Source: Vibrio coralliirubri (GTDB lineage: Bacteria > Pseudomonadota > Gammaproteobacteria > Enterobacterales > Vibrionaceae). From it: DNA of 64,000 bases. A program made the position numbers and the translations under genes. Location of the stretch: NCBI RefSeq assembly GCF_024347375.1, contig NZ_AP025470.1:1550001-1614000 (forward strand), given 5' to 3'. A model generated the notes under the pieces. That model worked only from the letters and a program-made list of their open reading frames with translations, made no database searches and had not been told where the DNA came from. The first letter of the stretch is position 1; each line of letters starts with the position of its first letter. Of this stretch, positions 56,544 through 64,000 are shown in pieces.

Positions 56544-57992
56544 ATGAAAGGTGATATCGGTGTAATTGGCCTAGCAGTAATGGGTCAGAACCTTATCCTA
56601 AACATGAACGACCACGGCTTCAAAGTTGTGGCTCACAACCGTACTGCTGCTAAAGTAGACGAGTTCCTAGAAGGCCCAGCTAAAGGTACTAACATTGTTG
56701 GTGCTTACTCTCTAGAAGAGCTAGTTGAGAAACTAGAAGCGCCACGTAAAGTGATGCTTATGGTTCGTGCTGGTGACGTTGTAGACACGTTCATCGAAAA
56801 CCTAATCCCACTTCTAGACGAAGGCGACATCATCATTGATGGTGGTAACACTAACTACCCAGACACTAACCGTCGTGTAGCGCATTGTCGTGAGAAAGGC
56901 ATCCACTTCATCGGCACTGGTGTATCTGGTGGTGAAGAAGGTGCTCGTTTCGGTCCTTCAATCATGCCAGGCGGCGCGGCTGAAGCTTGGGAAGCGGTTA
57001 AGCCAATCTTCCAAGGTATCTCTGCAAAAACTGACGCTGGTGAGCCTTGTTGTGACTGGGTTGGTAACGACGGTGCTGGTCACTTCGTTAAGATGGTACA
57101 CAACGGCATCGAATACGGTGACATGCAGCTTATCACTGAAGCATACCAGTTCATGAAAGATGGCCTAGGTATGTCTGCTGACGAGATGCAAGCAGTATTC
57201 GCTGACTGGAACAAGACTGAGCTAGACAGCTACCTAGTTGAAATCACTGCTGACATCCTTGGCTACAAAGATGAAGACGGTGAAGCGCTAGTTGAGAAGA
57301 TCCTAGACACTGCAGGCCAAAAAGGCACGGGTAAGTGGACGGGTATCAACGCACTAGACCTAGGTATCCCACTGACTCTAATCTCTGAGTCTGTATTCTC
57401 TCGTTGCCTGTCTGCTCTTAAAGACCAACGTGTTGAAGCTGAAGCTTTGTTTGAGAAGACAATCACTCCAGTTGAAGGTGACAAGCAAGAGTGGGTTGAT
57501 GCATTACGTCAAGCTCTACTGGCTTCTAAGATCATCTCTTACGCTCAAGGTTTCATGCTAATGCGTGAAGCGTCGAACGAAAACGGCTGGGACCTAAACT
57601 ACGGTAACGTAGCGCTAATGTGGCGTGGTGGTTGTATCATCCGTTCTGCATTCCTAGGCAACATCCGTGATGCGTACGAAGCAAACCCAGACATCGCGTT
57701 CCTAGGTTCTGACGAGTACTTCAAAAACATCCTACAAGGCAGCCTAGTGGCATGGCGTAAAGTAGCAGCGAAATCTCTAGAGTCTGGTATCCCAATGCCA
57801 TGTACGATTTCTGCGCTATCTTTCCTAGACGGTTACACAACTGCACGTCTACCAGCGAACCTGCTTCAAGCTCAACGTGACTACTTCGGAGCTCACACTT
57901 ACGAGCGTACTGACCGTCCACGTGGTGAATTCTTCCACACAAACTGGACTGGTACAGGCGGCGACACTGCTTCTACAACTTACGACGTATAA
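56544..57992 (+). CDS. gnd: 6-phosphogluconate dehydrogenase (decarboxylating)
   Basis: This 482-residue enzyme produces ribulose-5-phosphate, CO2 and NADPH. Motifs: GVIGLAVMGQNLILNMNDHG (NADP fold), IIDGGNTNYPDT, the signature GTGVSGGEEGARFGPSIMPG, HNGIEYGDMQLI, and C-terminal GEFFHTNWTG. AAGGAGA precedes the ATG 28 bp after pgl, so zwf-pgl-gnd is one operon, closed by the terminator at 58050. Its codon use is strongly biased, which suggests high expression. Confidence 0.97.
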   Translation: MKGDIGVIGLAVMGQNLILNMNDHGFKVVAHNRTAAKVDEFLEGPAKGTNIVGAYSLEELVEKLEAPRKVMLMVRAGDVVDTFIENLIPLLDEGDIIIDGGNTNYPDTNRRVAHCREKGIHFIGTGVSGGEEGARFGPSIMPGGAAEAWEAVKPIFQGISAKTDAGEPCCDWVGNDGAGHFVKMVHNGIEYGDMQLITEAYQFMKDGLGMSADEMQAVFADWNKTELDSYLVEITADILGYKDEDGEALVEKILDTAGQKGTGKWTGINALDLGIPLTLISESVFSRCLSALKDQRVEAEALFEKTITPVEGDKQEWVDALRQALLASKIISYAQGFMLMREASNENGWDLNYGNVALMWRGGCIIRSAFLGNIRDAYEANPDIAFLGSDEYFKNILQGSLVAWRKVAAKSLESGIPMPCTISALSFLDGYTTARLPANLLQAQRDYFGAHTYERTDRPRGEFFHTNWTGTGGDTASTTYDV

Positions 57993-58049
57993 TCGTTAGT
58001 TAGAATCAGTTAAGAACCTTGTTGTTCTTGTCAGCTGTAGACTAGAAAC

Positions 58050-58077
58050 AAAAGGATGCCGATTGGCATCCTTTTTT
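58050..58077 (+). terminator. Terminator of zwf-pgl-gnd
   Basis: AAAGGATGCC-GATT-GGCATCCTTT stem followed by a T-run, 58 bp after gnd. Confidence 0.93.
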
Positions 58078-58124
58078 GTTGGTTCTGCAAGAGAGTCACG
58101 TAAAGTAAAATTTAATACAACCCG

Positions 58125-59273
58125 TTAAGCGAGCGCAGCTTGTGGACTTTGCACATCACTGTATTGCTCTCGTATCGACATGAAGTAATCAAGGTTTTGC
58201 TTCAGCGCAGACACACACTCTGGATCAAACATCAGCCCAGTATGCGCTTCAATGTAGTCCATTACCTTAGATGCTGACCATGCGTGTTTATAAGCTCGTT
58301 TACTCAGTAAAGCATCGAATACATCTGCTAGCGTGACAATTCTTGCCTCCAGTGGAATCGCTTCTCCAATGAGCGCATCTGGCAATCCCGAGCCATCAAA
58401 CCGTTCATGATGGTGACGTACAATATTCTTGATGAACTGAACTTCTTCGCCGCACATTGAGCTGTGGTGGGAAAGGGCAACCACGTCATCAATCATCTCT
58501 TCGCCATATATCGTGTGATTGTTCATGATGTTTCTTTCTTCTTTCGAAAAACGCTCAGTACTGAAGAGCACTTTGTCTGGAATTCGGTACTTACCTATGT
58601 CGTGAAACGGGGCATACAAGCGAATGCGGTGAACGAATTGGTGGGTAATCTCATTGTTACTGTGCGAAAGCGTACGTGCGAGCTGCTCGCTGTATTTTCC
58701 CATACGAATCAGATGCTCTTTGGTTTCAGGGTCGCGAGCGTGTCCCATGTTTAGGGCGATTGCTAATGAGGACTGAAAATGTCTCTGGCGTTCGAAGAGT
58801 TGCACAAACAGGTTCGAAATCGCTTGAGTGAGGTAGGCGATGTCACTTTGTATTGTCTGCTTAGCAAAAAAGTCAGTGCATGATGCGTTGATGAAAACGA
58901 ACCCGAGGTTACTCTCTTGGTAGTGGATTGGAGTGGTGTAGCTACTTTGGTGACCAAGCTCGAGTAGATGAGAGATTTGCTTAGTCGGATTCATCAAAGA
59001 GAGGTCATCAACAATTCTTGTTTCCAATGATTCAGCCAGACGACTCAACGCAGAGTTGGGTTTGATCTCTTGTTCGATGTAGTGATGCTTGGCGTTTTGG
59101 CACAGTGAATCCGATACAAAATAATTCGATGCTTTATTTTCACTGCACAGCACCACGGATAGCCGAGATAATATGGGGTAGTGTTCACGAGCTAGCTGGA
59201 AGAGATCATCGACTATGGCGACGATGTCTTTGTCTTGGGCCGCTGCTCTACTGAAATGGGAGTAGTCAAACAT
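58125..59273 (-). CDS. HD-GYP-domain protein (possible c-di-GMP phosphodiesterase)
   Basis: This 382-residue cytoplasmic protein starts at ATG 59273 (MFDYSHFSR). The N-terminal half resembles a GAF-like sensor. The C-terminal half is HD-GYP: NMGHARDPETKEHLIRMGKY, metal residues in FHDIGKYRIPDKVLF, and HHERFDGSGLPDALIGEAIP, where the usual GYP is GLP. The domain then continues EARIVTLADVFDALLSKRAYK. Classical HD-GYP enzymes degrade c-di-GMP to GMP. The altered GYP and the intact HD dyad leave activity open. Monocistronic. Confidence 0.85.
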   Translation of the reverse strand: MFDYSHFSRAAAQDKDIVAIVDDLFQLAREHYPILSRLSVVLCSENKASNYFVSDSLCQNAKHHYIEQEIKPNSALSRLAESLETRIVDDLSLMNPTKQISHLLELGHQSSYTTPIHYQESNLGFVFINASCTDFFAKQTIQSDIAYLTQAISNLFVQLFERQRHFQSSLAIALNMGHARDPETKEHLIRMGKYSEQLARTLSHSNNEITHQFVHRIRLYAPFHDIGKYRIPDKVLFSTERFSKEERNIMNNHTIYGEEMIDDVVALSHHSSMCGEEVQFIKNIVRHHHERFDGSGLPDALIGEAIPLEARIVTLADVFDALLSKRAYKHAWSASKVMDYIEAHTGLMFDPECVSALKQNLDYFMSIREQYSDVQSPQAALA

Positions 59274-59714
59274 GTGGCAAGCCAACCTTTAATTATAATT
59301 ATGTCATTGTTTAATCGGGTTTTTTACCGTTTCGATATTCAATAAAACCATAGCACTGTGTTATTAAAATGTAATACTGCGTACTGAAAAACTTTAATGT
59401 CATCACTAAATATATGGTTTTTGCATACGGTTACCGTAGGTTTTGTTAAGTTGAACCAGTTTCATAACCTTTGGGGTGAAGGTTTGTTTGCAGAATGTGC
59501 TTAGACTGTATAGCGAGCTAAGGTAGGGTGTTAAGTGACCAATTCGAAATTAATTTCAAAGATAAATAGGATAACGAGTATGCTTTATGCCATCATAAAG
59601 GCATAAATAAGGGCAATGGATGTAATGCCCAAGTGATTGAGCTAGAAATGGTCAGTGATGACTGTGTTCTAGAGTAAATTCAAGGCCTTTAGTTGCCTTG
59701 AAAAAGGTAATGTT
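59274..59714. other. Divergent promoter region with structured leader of the VF530 gene
   Basis: No gene. Three hairpins precede the VF530 gene: TTTATGCC/GGCATAAA (about 59585-59608), GGGCA/TGCCC (about 59610-59632) and TTCAAGGC/GCCTTGAA (59679-59702), the last abutting the AAAAGG ribosome site. Confidence 0.55.
59679..59702 (+). promoter_or_regulatory. Hairpin next to the ribosome site of the VF530 gene
   Basis: Perfect 8-bp arms TTCAAGGC/GCCTTGAA with an 8-nt loop end 2-3 nt before AAAGG. Such a hairpin could modulate translation, for example with temperature. Confidence 0.45.
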
Positions 59715-60128
59715 ATGACTGAAGAAGAAAGAATCGAACTGCAACAAAATAACCCGCTACACGGCTTAAAGCTTGAAACCATGATCACTGAATTAGTGGA
59801 TCACTATGGTTGGGAAATTTTAGATGCGGCAATGCGTATGAACTGCTTTAACACTAAGCCTACAGTGGCAAGCGCAGTTAAATACCTGAAGAAAACCGAA
59901 TGGGCTCGTGAAAAGGTTGAAAACTTCTACCTTTACCGTTTCAAGCGCATGCCTAAAGCATCTGACATTGAATACCAGATGCCTCCGCGTTCACGTACAT
60001 TCCGCCATGGGCTAGAGCCTCGTGAGCCAATGGAACTAACGGTTGAGTCTATCCACGCTTCTCAAGCTAAAGCTGCGTCTGCATTTAAAGAGCGCCGCGG
60101 CGGTAACGGTCGTAACTTCCGTCGTTAA
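59715..60128 (+). CDS. VF530-family DNA-binding protein
   Basis: This 137-residue protein has the VF530 (DUF2132) domain at residues 10-75: NNPLHGLKLETMITELVDHY, GWEILDAAMRMNCF and KPTVASAVKYLKKTEWAREK. A basic disordered tail ends KERRGGNGRNFRR. The family is named after a Vibrio fischeri structure and is described as DNA-binding; the cellular role is not known. AAAGG lies 7 nt before the ATG. Terminator at 60177. Confidence 0.88.
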   Translation: MTEEERIELQQNNPLHGLKLETMITELVDHYGWEILDAAMRMNCFNTKPTVASAVKYLKKTEWAREKVENFYLYRFKRMPKASDIEYQMPPRSRTFRHGLEPREPMELTVESIHASQAKAASAFKERRGGNGRNFRR

Positions 60129-60176
60129 TAAGAAAGCGTCGACGATTAGTACGCCTAATTAGATAAGCGAAAAACA

Positions 60177-60203
60177 CAAAAGGAGCCTATGAGCTCCTTT
60201 TTT
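60177..60203. terminator. Shared terminator
   Basis: AAAGGAGC-CTAT-GAGCTCCTTT-type stem (AAAGGAGC/GCTCCTTT) with T-run on the plus strand and A-run on the minus, between converging genes. Confidence 0.9.
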
Positions 60204-60230
60204 AGTTCGTTCGATTTAAACCGTAAATGG

Positions 60231-60422
60231 CTAAGCTTCGCGGTTCTTTCTTTGATTCTTCCAAATATCGGTGACATAAACGATCGCACTGACCAGTAAG
60301 AATAGCGCTGACACAGAAAACAGAGCGGGCATTTTTAGAATCCACGCGAATGTGGCAGCAAGAAAAGCGACAAAGCAAATGAGTCGACTTGATGACATGA
60401 CATGACCGAGTTTAGTGTTCAT
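60231..60422 (-). CDS. Small two-helix membrane protein
   Basis: This 63-residue protein has two hydrophobic helices (LICFVAFLAATFAWILK and ALFSVSALFLLVSAIVYVTD) and a basic C-terminus (NQRKNREA). TTAGGAGGCGTT before the ATG is a very strong ribosome site, and the shared terminator follows. Function unknown. Confidence 0.75.
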   Translation of the reverse strand: MNTKLGHVMSSSRLICFVAFLAATFAWILKMPALFSVSALFLLVSAIVYVTDIWKNQRKNREA

Positions 60423-60727
60423 AACGCCTCCTAATGAAGTCTCACTTTCGACAGGAGAATTATCCCACCTTTGGCAAAATAAAGGCTAAAAAACAGTCTA
60501 AATTGTTATCAAATTTGCTAATTGAAGGACTCGTCTCACACATTTTGGCTTGGCTATTTTATAAGCAATAAAATAGCGAAATCGATATGATAAGGGTGTA
60601 GTTTCTTTGCTTTATCTTTCCAGTTGCAAGTCTTATTGACCGAATGTCTGGTTAGCTTAAAACCGAGTTGGCACAGAACTCACTTAACATAGAATCTAGT
60701 TGGTATAGAACCTACTTAGTATAAAAC
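60423..60727. other. Intergenic region with 16-bp tandem repeat
   Basis: The left part is the promoter of the small membrane protein gene. The right part (60661-60740) is a five-unit repeat, listed separately. No gene. Confidence 0.6.
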
Positions 60728-60740
60728 CTAGCTAGCATAG
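60661..60740. repeat. Five imperfect 16-bp tandem repeats
   Basis: Units at 60661, 60677, 60693, 60709 and 60725: AACCGAGTTGGCACAG, AACTCACTTAACATAG, AATCTAGTTGGTATAG, AACCTACTTAGTATAA, AACCTAGCTAGCATAG. The period is exactly 16 although the units have drifted. The last unit contains the stop codon of the TauE gene. Confidence 0.85.
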
Positions 60741-61486
60741 AAAAAGTAAGCGGTGATCAAAAAGCTCGCGATGATCACTGTGGTACGAACATAGTGTTGA
60801 GGGATGCGGCGAGAGATTTTTGCTGAATAATAACCACCAACCAATGTACCCAATAATACAGCCATGCCAGACGGCCAATCAATCGAACCATTGACGATAA
60901 AAAACACGATCGCTGCGAGGGAAGCACACGCGGACACGAGCAGTTTGATGCCATTCATCACGTTGATGTTGGTGTAACCAGCCAGCGCCAAATAGCTCAA
61001 TGTCACAATGCCCAAACCTGCATTAAAATACCCACCGTAGATACAGACAATTAAAAGCAATAAAGCGGAAAAGAATGCGCCAGCGCTGGTGGCGTGCTTA
61101 TGTTTTGCTGTCGCTTGTTTAAGCCATTTATTGAGCGTGCCACCAAACGTGAATAGCAAAGCTGCAAACAGCAGCAGCCAAGGAACGGATTGAGTAAACA
61201 GAGCTTCTGGTGTGTGCAGCAGTAAAAATGCCCCGATACCACCGCCGATGACACATAAAACTATAGTCAGTTTTAGCTGCTTAGTACCAGATTGAATTTC
61301 GTGGCGCAGAGCGTAGGCTCCGCTAATGTACCCAGCACACGAAGCAAAGGTATTGGTCGCGTTGGCTGCTATTGGTGGAACCCCAGCAAACAATAGAGCA
61401 GGGAAGGTGATGAAGCTACCGCCACCCGCAATGGAGTTAAGCACACCGCCAATCACCCCTGATAAGAACAGAATCAACCAATCCAT
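60728..61486 (-). CDS. TauE/SafE-family anion exporter or permease
   Basis: This 252-residue inner-membrane protein has about eight helices. The family motif is GVIGGVLNSIAGGGSFITFP near the N-terminus and again, in inverted-repeat fashion, YGGYFNAGLGIVTLSYLALA. Members export sulfite, sulfoacetate or related anions; the substrate here is unknown. I use ATG 61486 (MDWLILFLSG); the TTG five codons earlier lacks a ribosome site. The C-terminus runs into the 16-bp repeats. Confidence 0.88.
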   Translation of the reverse strand: MDWLILFLSGVIGGVLNSIAGGGSFITFPALLFAGVPPIAANATNTFASCAGYISGAYALRHEIQSGTKQLKLTIVLCVIGGGIGAFLLLHTPEALFTQSVPWLLLFAALLFTFGGTLNKWLKQATAKHKHATSAGAFFSALLLLIVCIYGGYFNAGLGIVTLSYLALAGYTNINVMNGIKLLVSACASLAAIVFFIVNGSIDWPSGMAVLLGTLVGGYYSAKISRRIPQHYVRTTVIIASFLITAYFFYAS

Positions 61487-61624
61487 AGTTTTAGAATCCA
61501 ATACGTTAACTAACTGGTTACCTTACTTGAATTTGTTATGAATATCAGCGCGATGTGTGTTGTAAAGATAGGTTTGTGAGTTTGCTACCATCTTTAACCG
61601 CTGGTTTGAATTGAGGCTCTAAAT

Positions 61625-61650
61625 GAAAAAAGGAGCCAATGGCTCCTTTC
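61625..61650 (-). terminator. Terminator of the tct operon
   Basis: AAAGGAGCCAATGGCTCCTTT is a 9-bp stem with TTTTTTC on the minus strand, 29 bp after tctA. Confidence 0.9.
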
Positions 61651-61678
61651 GTTGAGGTTTAGTGGATTCGGTAAAGCT

Positions 61679-63199
61679 TTATACTTCTACTGGCTTCGCT
61701 CTAAAACTCTTAAATAGTTTCACTAGAATCGGGCTAGACAGCACCAGTACCGCCAGAATAGTGAAGGTCATCGTAATAGGGCGTTCCCATAAGAAGTTCA
61801 GCTCACCATCGCTGATCATCAATGCACGTCTTAAGTTCTCTTCCATCAAGCCGCCCAATATGAAGCCTAACAGTAATGGTGCCAATGGGAAGTTGGCTAG
61901 CCTTAATGCTATCGCTGCCATCGCTACCAGTAGCATCACAAATACGTCCATCGTGTTGAATGACACCAAGTACACGCCAGTGATTGAGAAGAAGATAATC
62001 ATTGGCAGTAGAACCGTTCTAGGTACCGCTAGCAGTTTAGAAATATAAGGGATTAAAGGCAGGTTCAAGATAACCAGTACGATGTTGCCAAAGTACATAG
62101 AGATGATGACTGACCAAAATACATCTGGGTGTTCAACGAACAAGCGAGGGCCTGGCTGAATACCGTAGGCAATCAATGCACCAAGCATAATCGCGGTTGT
62201 ACCAGAGCCCGGAATACCCAGCGTTAGTAGCGGAACGAATGAGCCGCTTGAAGCTGCGTTATTTGCTGATTCAGGAGCAACAAGACCACGGATACTGCCT
62301 TTACCGAACTCTTTCTGCTTGTCTTTTGGCGCTAGGCTACGCTCCATACCGTAACTTAGGAATGCTGCAATAGTGGCACCTGCGCCCGGTAGAACACCGG
62401 TAAAGAACCCGAGAATAGAAGAGCGGATCGAAACTGGCGCCACTTCTTTGAACTCTTCTTTGGTCACTTTCATGCTACCAATATCAGACATCTTTTGGCT
62501 TTCTTCTGCGCTGGTATCTTGCTCTGGCTTAAGAATACCCATCAAGGTTTCACCCAGTGCGAATGTTGCCATCGCTAATAATAGGAAGCTGAAGCCATCC
62601 ATCAGATCCGTTAGGCCAAAAGTGAAACGTTCAACGCCAACCCCTTTGTCGATACCTACGGTTGATAGCATCAAACCAAGAATAGTCATCATCCACGCTT
62701 TAATTACCTGACCTGGGCCTGCAAACGCCGCTACAGCGGACAAACCTAATAGCATCAATGCAAAGTAGTCTGAAGACTGGAAGCTCAGTGACACGCTTGC
62801 TAGAGCCGGAGCGGCAATCAAAAGCATGATTGCTGAAAGCGTACCGCCGGTGAAAGAAGAGTAAGCTGCGAGAGCAAGTGCTTTACCTGCTTGACCTTTT
62901 TGAGCCATCGGGTAGCCGTCAAACGCAGTAACTACCGTTGAAGAACAACCCGGAGCATTGATTAAGATGGATGACGTTGAGCCACCAAATACAGCGCCGT
63001 AATACACACCAGCCATCAAGATTAGGCCAGAAGAAGGGTCTAGGCCGTATGTAATAGGGATCATCAACGCGATTGCTGAAATTGGACCTAACCCCGGTAG
63101 CATACCGATGAAGGTGCCAACGAAACAGCCCACAATTACCATCATGATGTTCATTGGCATCACAGCGGTAGAAAGTCCTTGTAAAATTCCGTCTAACAT
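61679..63199 (-). CDS. tctA: Tripartite tricarboxylate transporter large subunit
   Basis: This 506-residue TctA-type permease has about 11-12 helices. Family blocks: GMLPGLGPISAIALMIPITY, GVYYGAVFGGSTSSILINAP and GVLPGAGATIAAFLSYG, plus PESANNAASSGSFVPLLTLG IPGSG near the centre. It imports citrate or other (di/tri)carboxylates with the small subunit TctB and the binding protein TctC. AGGGATAACATT precedes the ATG. It is the last gene of tctC-tctB-tctA. Confidence 0.95.
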   Translation of the reverse strand: MLDGILQGLSTAVMPMNIMMVIVGCFVGTFIGMLPGLGPISAIALMIPITYGLDPSSGLILMAGVYYGAVFGGSTSSILINAPGCSSTVVTAFDGYPMAQKGQAGKALALAAYSSFTGGTLSAIMLLIAAPALASVSLSFQSSDYFALMLLGLSAVAAFAGPGQVIKAWMMTILGLMLSTVGIDKGVGVERFTFGLTDLMDGFSFLLLAMATFALGETLMGILKPEQDTSAEESQKMSDIGSMKVTKEEFKEVAPVSIRSSILGFFTGVLPGAGATIAAFLSYGMERSLAPKDKQKEFGKGSIRGLVAPESANNAASSGSFVPLLTLGIPGSGTTAIMLGALIAYGIQPGPRLFVEHPDVFWSVIISMYFGNIVLVILNLPLIPYISKLLAVPRTVLLPMIIFFSITGVYLVSFNTMDVFVMLLVAMAAIALRLANFPLAPLLLGFILGGLMEENLRRALMISDGELNFLWERPITMTFTILAVLVLSSPILVKLFKSFRAKPVEV

Positions 63200-63209
63200 A
63201 ATGTTATCC

Positions 63210-63710
63210 CTACCAAAGAGTGAAGATTAAACCAGGCTCTAGGTAGATATCTAAGCCTTGAGTTAATAAAAGAAAGAACGCGATAACGAAAGGAAACGAC
63301 GCGCCAAATAAAACCGCTTTGCGGCGCTCACCCAACAGGTAAAAGCCTGCAAGTAAGAAGAAGCTGGTTGCTAAAACAAAGCCAAGATAAGTCAACCCAA
63401 CGCCATACAGGGCCATTAACACCAAGAAGCCAATCAGCAGTTTCCAGTTCAGCGGTGTTGTGTCACATGTGACTTTCTTATCCGGTTGTCCTGTTATTAG
63501 CAGGATTAACGAAAGGCCAATGCCGATAAACGTCAACAGGGTAGGTAAGGTTCTTGCTGTGAAGGGTTCGTACTCGTCACCGGGAAACAAAGGAATCAGC
63601 GTGGTTTGGTAACCGTAGCACAAGCACGCCAGCATAAAGATCATGGCTCCGATGCGATCCTTCGAAAGCAAAGATTCCTTACTCAGAAATTTGGTTGGTA
63701 AGTCCGACAT
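63210..63710 (-). CDS. tctB: Tripartite tricarboxylate transporter small subunit
   Basis: This 166-residue inner-membrane protein has four hydrophobic helices (IGAMIFMLACLCYGYQTTLI, LLTFIGIGLSLILLI, LLIGFLVLMALYGVGLTYLG FVLATSF, FPFVIAFFLLL), as for TctB (DUF1468). I start at 63710 (MSDLPTKF) with GGAG 6 nt upstream; the longer frame adds a Pro/Cys-rich stretch with no support. The tctA start lies 10 bp after its stop. Confidence 0.9.
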   Translation of the reverse strand: MSDLPTKFLSKESLLSKDRIGAMIFMLACLCYGYQTTLIPLFPGDEYEPFTARTLPTLLTFIGIGLSLILLITGQPDKKVTCDTTPLNWKLLIGFLVLMALYGVGLTYLGFVLATSFFLLAGFYLLGERRKAVLFGASFPFVIAFFLLLTQGLDIYLEPGLIFTLW

Positions 63711-63918
63711 ATCCAACTCCATTTGGGGTGGTATAAAAAGTAAAAAAGCCGTACATGAGCGAGTTAATGAAGAATGTCTGGGATCACTAACCAAAGGTGA
63801 GCGAATTACATGACTTGGTTAAGCCACTTGCCTCTACAACGAATCAGCAAGCTTTAGCAATACACTACGAATAAACAAAGGAGTTTTAGTTAACCCATGT
63901 ACGGCGAAACAGGAAAGA

Positions 63919-63940
63919 GTAAGAGGGCACAAAGACCCTC
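63919..63940 (-). terminator. Hairpin between tctC and tctB
   Basis: AGAGGG/CCCTCT arms with a short loop lie 12 bp after the tctC stop, and no T-run follows. It may attenuate or stabilise, giving more binding protein than permease, as is usual for such operons. Confidence 0.5.
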
Positions 63941-63952
63941 TCTGGTTGTTGG

Positions 63953-64000
63953 TTACTTCAAGAAACCAAGCTCACGCATTAGATCGCCCATCTGTTTTTC
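63953..64000 (-). CDS. tctC: Tripartite tricarboxylate transporter binding protein, C-terminal end
   Basis: The last 15 codons before TAA read EKQMGDLMRELGFLK, the usual C-terminus of TctC-type periplasmic binding proteins. The rest lies beyond the window. It is the first gene of the operon, in the same direction as tctB and tctA. Confidence 0.8.
   Translation of the reverse strand, partial: EKQMGDLMRELGFLK

Overview
The window looks like a piece of a Vibrio chromosome, most likely a Splendidus-clade marine species. The evidence is an alginate-use locus (PL6 lyase, SSS symporter, KdgM-type porin), a vibriolysin-type M4 protease, an aerolysin, a tandem glycine riboswitch ahead of an AGCS symporter, a VF530-family protein, an attC-like integron site, and tnaA and zwf-pgl-gnd. 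In other vibrios the last two loci are usually on chromosome 2, so this is probably chromosome 2 (inference). No rRNA, tRNA or CRISPR array was seen.

Layout. 1-684: truncated IS3-family element. 757-9054: KdgM-type porin, chemoreceptor, MORN-repeat protein, then a symporter plus PL6 alginate lyase operon with two TTGTAnTACAA palindromes upstream. 9094-12680: divergent MsrA and two overlapping GTPase genes. 12842-16008: tryptophanase locus, with a TnaC-like leader separated from tnaA by an IS5-family (IS903-type) element. 16052-23340: LysR regulators, small secreted or lipid-anchored proteins, a MltF-like lytic transglycosylase. 23396-26282: a vibriolysin-like gene split by a second IS copy, with a third copy 156 bp upstream. 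27502-32087: AT-rich accessory segment with a cassette-like gene, an attC-like site, a ParA-type ATPase broken by a fourth IS copy that lacks target duplications, and an unrecognised 452-residue protein. 32088-34494: M32 carboxypeptidase and LysE exporter. 34541-35966: complete IS3-family element. 36031-39336: aerolysin beside a ToxR-like/ToxS-like pair whose ToxR-like gene is frameshifted.

The right half is mostly conserved core. It holds two AGCS amino-acid symporters (the first under a tandem glycine riboswitch), small membrane and coiled-coil proteins, a TolC-HlyD-two-permease export operon without its own ATPase, a DcuS/CitA-type two-component system, the oxidative pentose-phosphate operon zwf-pgl-gnd, an HD-GYP protein, a VF530 protein with a structured leader, a TauE exporter and the tctCBA tricarboxylate transporter (tctC only as its last 15 codons).

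The main theme is recent IS activity. Four 1054-bp IS903-type copies encoding identical transposases, and two IS3 copies identical where they overlap, have hit tnaA, the secreted protease (internally and upstream) and a ParA gene. Three of the four IS903-type copies keep perfect 9-bp target duplications, so the ancestral sequences can be reconstructed. The least explained pieces are the ParA/452-aa accessory module, the frameshifted ToxR-like regulator next to aerolysin, the overlapping GTPase pair, and an intrinsic terminator at 2237-2272 with no gene in front of it.
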